Source: Siphonodentalium dalli
Lineage: Eukaryota > Mollusca > Scaphopoda > Gadilida > Siphonodentaliidae
Direction of reading: 5' to 3'
Length of the DNA: 64,000 nt
Assembly (NCBI GenBank): GCA_032622095.1
Contig: CP136063.1
Span: 220,551,982-220,615,981 of the forward strand
Each line of letters begins with the position of its first letter. Position 1 is the stretch's first letter. The notes below the pieces were generated by a model that was not told the DNA's origin, searched no databases, and worked only from the letters and a program-made list of their open reading frames with translations. This document shows, piece after piece, positions 37,716 through 48,800 of the stretch. A program made the translations under genes and the position numbers.

Positions 37716-38896
37716 TAACCCATCGACAACGCATAGATACGCTATGGCAGTATTTTAAGTTTGCATGTAATTGATCGCGGCCTTTGAAGATTGTCGCGTT
37801 ATCACACTAGTACACTACGAATGCAAAACTTTGCCGAAAACATCGCCGTTCTCGTAATTAAATGTCTTTATCGTGTTAGTATTATTATATGTATCGCGAT
37901 GAGTTGTTACTATAAAGCCATGCCCGTATATTATTCAGTTTTGCACGCATTTATCTATATCAACATATTTTTTTCCGTTACCGGAATAGTCCAAGTTATA
38001 TTATATATTATATATTCATATAAAGATTGCATATACATGTATATGCGAAGACTTGCACAGTTATTAGGCAATTATAATCTCGTAAACATTCCAATTTCCA
38101 GATAACCTTTGTCCTGTGTCAATAAAGAGCGTTTCGTTTTAATTTATCGTAACGCGGTAAAACAAAAATATATCGTTTTATTGCTGTCGGATTTAATCAA
38201 TTATAATCAAGTCATTCATTACCAATATGATATGATAAGTTCATTTTTCTTGGTTATGAATCGTGTATATATTAGCCTTAGGGCAATAAGGTGTTTATAT
38301 ATTTTTCGGAATATTGCTTCCCCTGCCCCCAAACTATCTTGCTGACTGTCACTGCGTTTTGCGTGGTTATTGGCCTATAAAATTAACACTCTAGCAATGC
38401 GGTCTATTGAATATGCAGGTCATAACTCGACCTCTATTTGTCAATTACGCATAACAATAGGATTATAAAATATATAAACATCCAATCATATATAACACTT
38501 TTTGAAGGAGGGATAATAATCCGGTTTAATATGTAAGCACATATACAAGCGTTCTTTATTCGCAATATATCGTAATAGTGAACGCTCTTTATTGCGTCAA
38601 TGTAAAGGGACTGGACTTAGAACAGTTGTCATCGTGATTTTTTTTACTGATTACACCAATACAGGTCAATGCATGTACCGTACACAAACCTCCGATATGC
38701 ATGCTTTATATACCCTTCCAAGTCATAGCAATTTCCGCTTTATTAAACTCTTTTTATTCGTACCATATTAGGAAAACTCTTAACATGGAACGCTCTTTAT
38801 TGAGCCATGGTGAAGGAAATGACTTAGAATAGTTGTTATCGTGAGTTATTCAACATACTCTCCACTTTAACTGTATTCGTAACCATGACTGACTTG

Positions 38897-39076
38897 TCAA
38901 ATTAAACGTTCTTTATTTGGTATATGTAATCGGTTTCTGATTTTGCGCAACGGGTTTCCCACAGAAATCCCGCCAATGGCACGCAAACGAACATCGTTTG
39001 GAAATGAATACAGCATTATACCTAACTGAGAGTCACTAGACCGGCCACAGCCGAAAACACTGCATTTATACGGCAT
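38897..39076 (-). pseudogene. Partial THAP-type zinc finger
   Basis: Reading from 39076 down, 59 residues start MPYKCSVFGCGRS and then have YSFPNDVRLR. This fits the start of a THAP domain: C-x4-C close to the N-terminus and an FP motif before a basic stretch. The invariant tryptophan and the later C-x2-H pair are missing before the stop, so it is either the first exon of a split domain or decayed. It lies within the 2.7-kb transposon and is presumably what remains of its transposase. An in-frame ATG at 39118 would add 14 residues, but THAP domains normally start at the protein N-terminus. Confidence 0.6.
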
Positions 39077-40094
39077 TGTTATGAATGAATGATTGTAAAT
39101 ACGGGACACTCGGGGCATATATACGGAAAATTAAAACAACATCGTGAACACGCGCCCGAATAGAGTTCACATACCTGCTCGTGTTTTTATAAGCTTTATT
39201 TTTGACTCAAAAGTTTTATCTACCCCGCTCAATCGGCCTTCTATAGTTTTTTTGTCAAAACAATAACTTTCCAAACAGCGCTTAAGACAAATCACAAGTG
39301 AATATAACTCACAGCGCGATGACAATTAACCATGTGTACACAATGCTATTGATATGCCCCGCAGTAACTCCATCACGCTCACGTGTATTCCGGATTTTCC
39401 ATCATCATATAGGTAGACACAATTAACTCCGATTCCGTGTTTTTAATTAGTTTACCTCGCTTGACGTCATGCGAGGTTTTGCGACGGAGATAGCCGACAA
39501 CGGGTGGCGGTATTATTTATTTATTTCTCGGCTTATTTATTACGCGATTTTCATGGGACTTGGATTATTGTGATCACAATAGGGGTGGCTTTCCGATAGA
39601 GTTTTGTTGTTTCATGAGCATTGTAATCCTTTAAGTCTTATGTTTCAACACTTGCGGTTTGAACGACTTTTGATATCGATAGAAAAACAGTTAGTTATTA
39701 TACTCGCATCTCGATCCATTTTGGTTTATCATAAAGCAATAAGCAATCACCGAACAAAACAATGGTAGAAGGATTGCTTCATCAGAAGGGCACATCACAG
39801 GAGGATTAGCTATGTAAGCACCACCACCACACAAAATATAGGTAATCCCTACAATACCATCTGTATGAGATTAACTGCATCTTTATAGAGGTGTTAACTT
39901 TTCCTAAACCTTATAAAACACCACCAATATAATTATGTTATAAGAGTTTTCTGAAATGAATGGTATTGATTGACCAATATATTTCAATTTTCTTGAGGAA
40001 AGTGACTTGCCAAAACATTTGCCAAATGAAAATATTTTTTGCCAAATGTGAATTATTTTTGCCATTGGCAAATTTGGCGAACCCTGATATGGAC

Positions 40095-40424
40095 CAATGC
40101 AACGGAATCGTCTTAATGATACTTTAGCCCTGTAAATTTCCAAAGAAAATGTCTGATAATTAATTCATCACTACCGCAACAATTCAGATATAATTAGACA
40201 AACTTCTGCATGTAAAATGAACACTAAGCAATGACTTTTCCATCACAGATATATAAACAGCTTTTATATATATGGATTCATGTAAATTTAATGATAAAGG
40301 ATACACATATAAATCAATAAATCTCTCATTCCAAAAACATTTCATTACGGCCTGTATTGTGAGGCCACTAAAATTGTTGAGAAATGTTTTTTCTTATTCA
40401 GAAACATTACTAGATACGTGGTCT
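40095..40424. other. No feature recognised
   Basis: AT-rich, no credible open frame. Confidence 0.45.
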
Positions 40425-40428
40425 TTAA

Positions 40429-40820
40429 CCCTTTACCCAACAGAACGGCCCTGTGCCAATGCATTCTCTTATATATGCGAGTCGACCATAGGTCGCCTCG
40501 CATATATAAGAGAATGCATTGGCTTAACACATTAAAAATTATAAAATTGTTAAAGAATGTAAGAAAAAATGGTAAAAAGTGTTAAAACAAGATTTTTTTT
40601 AGGCCAATGCATTCTCTTATATATGCGAGGCGACCTATGGTCGACTCGCATATATAAGAGAATGCATTGGCACAGGGCATAATTATAACCATCACAATGT
40701 GGTCAATGAGCCGGTTCCAATGATATCCATATTTGTATGGTTTTATTGAGACAGACCCAAGATATTTTAGGCTGTTGAAGCTTTATTTGGCCGGTTTTGG
40801 CCGGTTTGTTGGGTAAAGGG
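40429..40820. mobile_element. 392-bp TTAA foldback MITE
   Basis: TTAA at 40425-40428 and 40821-40824; both palindrome modules intact. It shares its right TTAA with the next copy. Confidence 0.9.
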
Positions 40821-40824
40821 TTAA

Positions 40825-41203
40825 CCCTTTACCCAACAAACCGGCCAAATAAAGCTTCAACAGCCTAAAATATCTTCGGCCTGTCTCAATAAAACCATAC
40901 AAATATGGATATCATTGGAACCGGCTCCTTGACCACATTGTGATAGTTACAGTTATGCCCTGTACCAAATCATTCTCTTATATATGCGAGTATATAGGTC
41001 GCCTCGCATATATAAGAGAATGCATTTGCCTAAAAAAATCTTTTTTTAACACTTTTTACCATTTTTTCTTACATTCTTTAACAATTTTATAATTTTTAAT
41101 GTGTTAAGCCAATGCATTCTCTTATATATGCGAGGCGACCTATGGTCGACTCGCATATATAAGAGAATGCATTGGCACAGGGCCCTTCTGTTGGGGTAAA
41201 GGG
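40825..41203. mobile_element. 379-bp TTAA foldback MITE, opposite orientation
   Basis: It directly abuts the previous copy tail to tail through a single TTAA. The first module is damaged at its centre (GCGAGTATATAGGTCGCC). The right TTAA is at 41204-41207. Confidence 0.88.
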
Positions 41204-41207
41204 TTAA

Positions 41208-41604
41208 TAAAACAGCTGTAGGTTCACCCTGACTAACAGCCTAAGTTAGTGCATTAGCAGTCAAGTGATATTCATTTTAATTTCTAAAATTGTCTTTTTT
41301 TGAACATGAACAATGTGTAATTTGATTGTTCTAAATTTCGTCCTCATTTAGTGGTGAGGAGGTTAAGTGGCCTCTCAAGACAGGTTTTTTTTTATAAATA
41401 GCTCTGTAAACATTCAACTTCAAATTGCATACAAACCCTCTCATACAATGATCAGTCAGACAATAACACAATATCAAACCTCAAAATGATGAAAAGAAAC
41501 AGAGATAAGCTTGTTGGAGAAACAGAAATGTATTCAGGAAAACTTATTTGTCATTTGGCTCATTTTGTCATGGGTAAGTGATAGATTAGATGTACTATGG
41601 GGAA
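41208..41604. other. No feature recognised
   Basis: No gene or clear repeat seen. Confidence 0.45.
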
Positions 41605-41612
41605 TTGGGAAC

Positions 41613-41803
41613 CAAGCCAGTCTACGGTATATGTCTGTCATTTGTAGAATGTGGTCCCCAGAGGTGAACATCAACAACTTCAACTGGGAAAATTCAATCT
41701 AATCCATATCTCCCATAGCGTCGAGGCCTCTGCGGGGTAGCATCACTAAATTCACCCTCTGGGGACCTCATTCTGCAAATAACAGACACTATATGCAGGA
41801 TTG
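41613..41803. mobile_element. 191-bp hAT-like MITE, short member
   Basis: Same family as 35356-35793 with the middle removed. The flanks TTGGGAAC (41605-41612) and TTGGGAAT (41804-41811) are an 8-bp duplication with one change. The ends have decayed (CAAGCCAGTCTACGG against CAATCCTGCATATAG). Confidence 0.78.
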
Positions 41804-41811
41804 TTGGGAAT

Positions 41812-42337
41812 TGTGAGCAACAAAATGCTTTATAAGCAAACGATCACCTACCAATATAAATTTTTAAGTTACCATAGTAACACAAATTAAATCAAGGAAA
41901 TAATTTGACATTAAAAGCAGTAGGACTGACATATATTGATTGATGGAGATTTCCAATCCAATGTTATGATAGGTGGATGCCAAGAATTAGTTGAGCAATT
42001 TGAGAAGAAACATGATAAACAGTTCACAAAAAAACATCTAACAAATATAACCCAACAAATATCTCTGAATGAAATGCAGTCTCAGTGAATTAAGTTTTCA
42101 TTGGTCTCGTACCCAGTCTGACTAACACTCATTATAATACTAAACATAATAATTAATGTCTGATTTCATTTCATCAATACTGTTGCAGGTCATTCCAGAA
42201 TGTCAGGGTGAATCTGATTATTAGTGGAGACACATGCATTTCACCAGTCTGGGTGAATACCATTATGAGTGTTCACTAGTCTGTAAGATTCCAATATCAT
42301 CTGTATCACCACCGCTAGGCCAAATAAGCAACAATTC
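41812..42337. other. Downstream flank of the SDF2-like gene, no gene
   Basis: A weak inverted repeat (CAGTCTGACTAACACTCATTATAAT at about 42113 against ATTATGAGTGTTCACTAGTCTG at about 42264) may be an old MITE. Nothing else. Confidence 0.4.
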
Positions 42338-42562
42338 TGTGTTCTCAGGCACCTCCCTCGTCACTGAAATGTTCTTTTAAAAAGGCTCGTGAAACATTTT
42401 TTTCTTCAATATTTTCTGTTAGAAATATTGGATTTGAACAATGAATTTTTATTTTTGTTTCTGGATTATGTTTTTCAGATTTTGAGAAAAATAAAAACAA
42501 ATAGCCTCCCTCCCTCATCTCAAAATTGAGATTTAATTGCCTGAGAACACAGATATTTTATT
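42338..42562. mobile_element. MITE next to the 3' end of the SDF2-like gene
   Basis: CTGTGTTCTCAGGCA at the left is repeated in inverted sense at the right (TGCCTGAGAACACAG). A second copy at 46140-46372 shares the interior and also AAATAAAATATCTGTGTTC just beyond the right end (minus-strand reading). Confidence 0.65.
42557..42562 (-). promoter_or_regulatory. Putative poly(A) signal AATAAA of the SDF2-like gene
   Basis: AATAAA in the minus strand, 73 bases after the stop codon. It lies in sequence shared with the repeat copy at 46372, so the repeat may have supplied it. Confidence 0.6.
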
Positions 42563-42635
42563 TTAATCAAATAATTTCACTGAGACTGCATGAATTGCAA
42601 CATGATGACTTGGAATAAACCTAAAATAATTTGCA

Positions 42636-42804
42636 TTAGAATTCATCATGATCAGGATGATGTGTTGTGGGTTCACTTGATGGCTTCACATACACTCCCT
42701 CAGCACATTTCCAGTAGTTTTGTTCACTCGGTGAATGGTATGAACAGACCTCTTTTTGCCCATGGATGGGTCTTCCATAGGTATCACCAGTTATATGCAG
42801 GTAG
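42636..42804 (-). CDS. SDF2-like exon 6: third MIR region and HDEF end
   Basis: Acceptor TTTCTTCACAG|CTACCTGC, 169 bases to TAA at 42638-42636. It encodes YLHITGDTYGRPIHGQKEV, YWKCAEGVYVKPS and ends HHPDHDEF. Confidence 0.95.
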
Positions 42805-45800
42805 CTGTGAAGAAAGGTAATGAAACAGTAAGTTTAATTCTGGGTATATTTTCATGGTGCATTCAATTGTTGATTATTGAGACAATGAAAGTTTAAAATA
42901 TAGAATGAACACAAACAATCTCGTTAGATTGATCAACTATGGCCATACTCCAAAACTCCAAAACAATGATGTCAGGAGTGAGCGAGGCAAATGTTTATTT
43001 TTATGAGCGGCATGCCGCGAGCGAATATATACATTTGTCTCATTCACGAATGACATTATTTTTGGTATCCACTCAAAAACTCTACATATTCTTCTTAATA
43101 TAAGCGTTTCCAAAGAAATTCACCATTTACAACTATCAATGTTCTCACAATCACCTTCAATCGATATTTGAAAAACAACAGCTGATCGCTGCTTGTTTAC
43201 TTCACCATCCGCAGAATAGTGAAAAATAGTTCTCGTATTCTTCCGTTTATTTTCCCCAAAATTGTGTCAAATTTCAACATAAAATAGATTTTTTTATAAC
43301 TATAAAAATAACAGGAAAGGATAACTCTGATTTGCGAGGATTTTGAATTATTCCGGTAGCGCATTGAAAAACGGAATCAGTCGAACACATGCGAGCTAAT
43401 GTGAAAGTGAAAACTTCTATATCCCCTTCATTTAACAGCGTTTTTTTTTATAAATCACAGTTGAGCATATAATATAAATTGTCCATTATGTGATATACTG
43501 TGGGTTTAATGTTCATAAATGGACTTAACATATTCAAACTAGAGGTGTGACTGTCCCAATGGGACTATGGAAACCCCCCCCAGTGTTTTTAAAACACTAA
43601 GATGTTTCAAGTGTCAGTAAACATTAAGTTAAATGAAAAATTTTGAAGTCGAAAAGGGGGATAAAAACACTAAGATGTTTCAATGGTCAGTAAACATTAA
43701 GTTAAATGAAAAATTTTGAAGTCGAAAAGGGGGATAACTCCACAAAAATAAGTCCCATGGTACTATATATTTGTGCCAAGTTTTAAAAAAAAATGAACAA
43801 AAATGAAGGACTAAAAGCTCGGACAAAGTTATACAAAGTATTGAAAATTTTCTAAGTTGAAAAAGGGAGATAATTCCACAAAAAAAAGTCTGACAGACCT
43901 CATAATTGCAGGTGCACAGGTTCCCATGGTGGTTGATGTCTGTGCCAAGTTTGACAGAAAATTATTAAAAACGACTAAGAAAAACTCTGGACAAATTTGT
44001 GTCCACAGACACAATACTAGTAGCCTCTGAAATTTTTTCAAAATAATTTATAATTCAAATCTGGACATCATACCTTTTAGTAACAACATTTTTCAGCCTG
44101 AACTGGTCTCTTCTGGACCAGTATTTGGAGTTACATACAACGACCCAGTTATCCCCTGGAAGTTAATATAAATGGAAATTATACAATGACATTTTACATT
44201 GTACGAGTGACAAATATGGTGCCAGACATTTGCAGAATGAGATCCACAGACCATGAATTTAATGACGCTATCAAGAAATTTATGTACAGCGGACTAACAT
44301 CACTAAATTCACCTTCTGGGGACCTCACTCTGCTTAGGCGTCATCTTCTATGGATAGTATCTTTATTATCAAATTAACAAATTTTACATTTCTTTAGATG
44401 CTGTAATTTCTTTTTCAGTTTAGTTTCTCTATATGCCCAAATTGGCAGAATACATAATTGAGGTGCCCAATGTGTGCACATCATTATCTTGGAATTTAAA
44501 TCTGTGTCCAGGTCTTCCATAGCAGATCAGGCCATGCAGAATGAGGTCCCCCAGAAGATGAGTTTAGTGATACTAACCCATTAATTTCACCCTCTGGGGA
44601 CCTCATACAAATTGTGCTGTCTTCCCATTAGGGCTGCAACGATTCATCGCGGTTTCCGGCGGTTTACCGGCGGTGCGATACGCGGTTCGTTTCGTAAATA
44701 TTCCGGTATGTTTTCGATCCGCATTTTTGTCGCCCAAGCCCTCTGAGGGGACACTTTTCATTGGCTGTAACCGCAATGATTCCATATTTTCCTTTACTGT
44801 TAACCAATCAAAATTGTTCTTCCGCTATCGCGAGGGTCTGTTGAATATATTTGATATTTAAAATCAATAACAAATTAACATGTCGTAAGTATCGCATGAT
44901 AAAGTTCTCAGCCGGTCGGAGACGGGCCTGGCGGGGCAACTCGAAAAATTGTCGGGGCGCTGGCGAAGTATAAATCGCCGCTGTGGAAGCACTTTGGGTT
45001 TCGTGCATTCAATTTGAAAGTCTGATGCCCTAAAGCAGTTTGTTTTCAGTTAATTTTAATTTTCATTGGAACATAAATGAATTATGATCCTCAAACAGAA
45101 ATCATGACAGACGCAAAAACCAAAGGTTACTCAGAAGGATATCTCAAAAGATGTGCACCCTTCAGCACTTTTTTTGGTGAGAGTGATCCCTTCAGCCTTA
45201 GGAATCTTTGATTGCCAAATAACTGTACAGGGTGCCGAGACGGTATAACATCAAGTGTGGTCATAACTCCAGTACATCATGGCTGAATAATAGTACACAT
45301 AATGGCTATTAATGCAACAGAACAATCAAAAGTTGTAAACTGGTTCAATTTTCAGTCTGGAATGTATCGCGATACGTATCGTATCGTTGCAAAAAATCGT
45401 GATACGTATCGAATCGTGAGGTGGGCGTATCGTTGCAGCCTTACTTCCCATCCACTCCATCAGTGAATGAGATTACCTCCGGTTATGACAGAAGTGGCCA
45501 GCGTGTATATACATATATAATTTCACACAGTTATCTGCTTTGTTTGATGCAAGCCTTTGGCTGCATTCACATGTGGGATAGACAGAACACAAAGCATATT
45601 TTAATCGAGAATCTTTTATGGAATGAGTTACAGATGGCGCAAAGATATATTTTATGTAATGCCATCCGCAACGAGTTTGATATAATATTTGAGATTATGA
45701 TGCAAGTTGTGTTTTGCGTTTATTCGACACTGTTGTGTCAGATAAGTTTAATAATCCTGAAAAGTTACCCATAATTATTTAGAGCATTACTGTATACAAT

Positions 45801-48800
45801 AATATGTATTCATTGGCTGGGATTGCGATTAATACATGTACCTCATGTCAATGAGTGTGGAATAAAACCCAGTAGGCCCGGCTAACATGGAGAAGAAAGG
45901 GCAGATTGTTTAGAATTAGAAGAAACGTCTGACTGAAATCGGCTCAAAGGTACCGTATCTAAGTTACATGAAGGCCAAATAAATAAACTCTCAGACACCT
46001 CCCTCATCACTCAGGCACCTCCCTCATCACCTCCCTCATCACTCAGGCATCCCCCTCATCACTCATCACCTCCCTCAGGCACCTCCCTCATCACTCAGGC
46101 ACCTCCCTCATCACTCAGGCACCTCCCTCATCACTGAAATATTCTCAGGCACCTTCCTCATCACTGAAATGTTCTTTTAAAAAGCTTCGTCAAACATTTT
46201 TTTCAATATTTTCGGTTAGAAACATTGGCTATTGGAACGAAAAATTTATCTTTCTTTTGTTTCTGGAGTATATTTTCCAGATTTAAAAAAAAAGAGAAAA
46301 TAAATAGCCTCCCACCCTCATCACAGAATTGATATCTAATTGCCTATGAACACAGATATTTTATTTCAATGGCCTAAGTTTGAAGAGTGTTTCCTCAAGC
46401 GAAAACGACAATTGAACTTCATTATAGTTGTGATGTTTTCACTGGAGAGGTTTTGAGCTAAACATACCTTCGTCTCCTTCGCCATCTTCACCGAAACAAC
46501 TAACTTCGAGATTTTTTGAGAGTGGAGATTGGAAATGATGACCATGTAAAAGGCTCCTGGTCGGCACATGCATCAGTCTCAATGTCTGTCCACACTTGAC
46601 TGGCTCTCTGAAGAAAAAATCTAAATGATAAATCCATCACATTTCGATATGTCACAGTTCTTTGTCATTCGACAAAAGCAACAACAGCTGAAGCAGCTAT
46701 TAATCCTTTCAATACTAAATGGATTCTCCCATTCAGTTATAAAAGTGTACATTGGTCTATTATTTATTTGGAGCACTTTTTAGGTAATAAAAGCAGACAA
46801 CAGACAGAAAATCAGATAAAAAAAGAGAATAAGGATTCATATTCATTGGTGGGTCATTTGTTGAACTTACTATCTGAACATTTCCTAAGAGAACTACTTG
46901 TCAGTCAGGCCTAAGTTTAGTGTACCTGTCATTTGCAGATTGAGGTCCCTGGGCCAGCATCACTAAATTCACCCTCTGGGGACCTCATTCTGCTTAGGCC
47001 TCATCTTCTCTGGAAAGTTTCTTTATTATCAAATTTCTATAGAAACTTTTTCACATAGATTCTATTTCTTTTTTAGTTTAGTTTATCTATATCCCCAAAT
47101 TGGGAGACGACACATGGCATAATTGAGGTTCCCAATGGGTGTACATGTACATCACAATATTCACCATTTGGGAAATTCAATCTGAGTCTCTGTCTCCCAT
47201 AGCAGATGCAGGGTTCATACAGGTTCCCAAAAACTAAATTTAAGCACTTTTAAGCACCTTTTTAATGACCTTTTAATGACTTTTATAGTCATCACGTCTT
47301 GCGGGCGAGTTTTTGAATAAGGAAAACAAACACTTCAGGAATGAATCTAGCTCCCACTCGGTTTCTTCCATTGCAGCACGAAATGAGTTGTGCACGGTGT
47401 GGAGACTGCAAGTACCAATGTCGACCAAAGTTTTGCCAGTATGTTCCGTAAAGACCTTGGTTTTAAAATCTTTGAGGAATTTCAGATTTACATTAGGGCC
47501 GTCCATTGAAATTTGCAGGAGCTGGGACAGATTTAAGTTGTGTGTGATGTGTTCAAACTCTTTGAGGCAGTCATCCGCTCGCCCGTGTCCCATAAATGTG
47601 GAGTCGAAATAGCTACTAGACACTAGATTTGTAGAGGTATCCATGAATCTGATGTGTATGTCAATTGTCCATTTGTTTGTTTTGTAGGGTTGAATTTACA
47701 CTTTCGTCAAACAGGAGGACGTATGTATCGGCGTCCTTCAGACGTGAAGTCATTTGCTGTCTGAAATATGGCGCCAAACCATATTTGGTGAGATATGTCG
47801 TTTTGCGATCGCCACATGAAAACGATATTGCTATGTTGGAGTCGGGAAACATCTTCGCAAACAGTTCTGCGGTGTGTGTCGAACTGTTGTAGCTATAATG
47901 TGACTCAACAACTTTCATCGTCCACAAGATTTCAGATTTGACCACTTCCTCTGTTCTCACAAATGGTGTCACTGTTGGGCCTCTGGATGTGGATGAAACT
48001 GATGTCGATGTGGAGTTTGTGGACGTTGTGGGCGTGGCATTCGTCGAATTGTTCATAAACACCGAAATGTCGTTCGACTTTTGACTCTGGTCGATGTGTC
48101 TTTTCGACAAAATGTGGCTTTTCAGGGCCGCCTCGCCCATACCGGCTATTGTGAACGTTTTCGCGCATATTACGCATTTTGCCGAATGAATGTCTTGATC
48201 GGGCGACAACCACTGCTTATACTTTGTATGTTTACACCATTCGACATTGAACTTGCACTTTCCCGGCATATTTATTTGTTCAGCCGGTTAAATTTTCTAT
48301 TAACTTACATGATTGGCTGGTGTAAATTTTTCCTCCAATCAGAGCGAAGCTTACATATGCTTTGCGGAGAGCACACAGTTTCGTACTATTGAAAAATCGT
48401 ACGTATCGGAAACGATGCTATTTTTAGCTATTACGCGATGTCTCCCTCACTTCCGCCACAATGTTCCGTTCGATTTTTACGATCATATTGGCGATGTTAA
48501 CAGTTTTCTAGGTATAAGACCGCCCATGCCTTGTTGTTTATTCCCCAGGCCCAGTCTTATACCAGAATTTAAGCACTTTTAATGACCTGAGTGGTATTAG
48601 GGTGAGAATTTAAGCAGTTTTAAGGGCCTTGAAAATAGAAAATCAAATTCAAGCACTTTTAATGACTTTAAGCACCTGTGCGAACTCTGCAGATGAGGCC
48701 ATGCAGAATGAGGTCCCCAGAGGGCGAATTTGGTGATGCTAGCCTGCTATGTTGGATAGCATCACTAAATTCACCCTCTGGGGACCTCATTCTGCAAATG

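Larger units (their letters stand above)
37364..40086. mobile_element. 2.7-kb DNA transposon with 8-bp duplication and THAP remnant
   Basis: ATATGGAC is repeated at 37356-37363 and 40087-40094. The ends CAGGGTCCGC and GCGAACCCTG form a 10-bp inverted repeat, followed on both sides by several ATTTGCCAAATG-like subterminal repeats. Inside are a partial THAP finger on the minus strand and five AACGCTCTTTATT-like motifs (38125-38920). An 8-bp duplication fits hAT or P elements. THAP fingers are known at the N-terminus of P-type transposases, which favours the P superfamily, but no catalytic domain is visible. Confidence 0.85.

Noticed and set aside
37791-38345. Two consecutive plus frames (104 and 78 residues) inside the 2.7-kb transposon
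   Set aside because: Low-complexity hydrophobic translation of AT-rich DNA, no motif of a transposase.
42590-42820. Plus-strand 76-residue frame
   Set aside because: It is the shadow of SDF2-like exon 6 on the minus strand.
46366-46569. Minus frame starting MCRPGAF, and a first-exon reading of MAKETK at 46485
   Set aside because: This is exon 4 of the SDF2-like gene read in a wrong frame; the correct frame has the MIR motifs and fits its neighbours.
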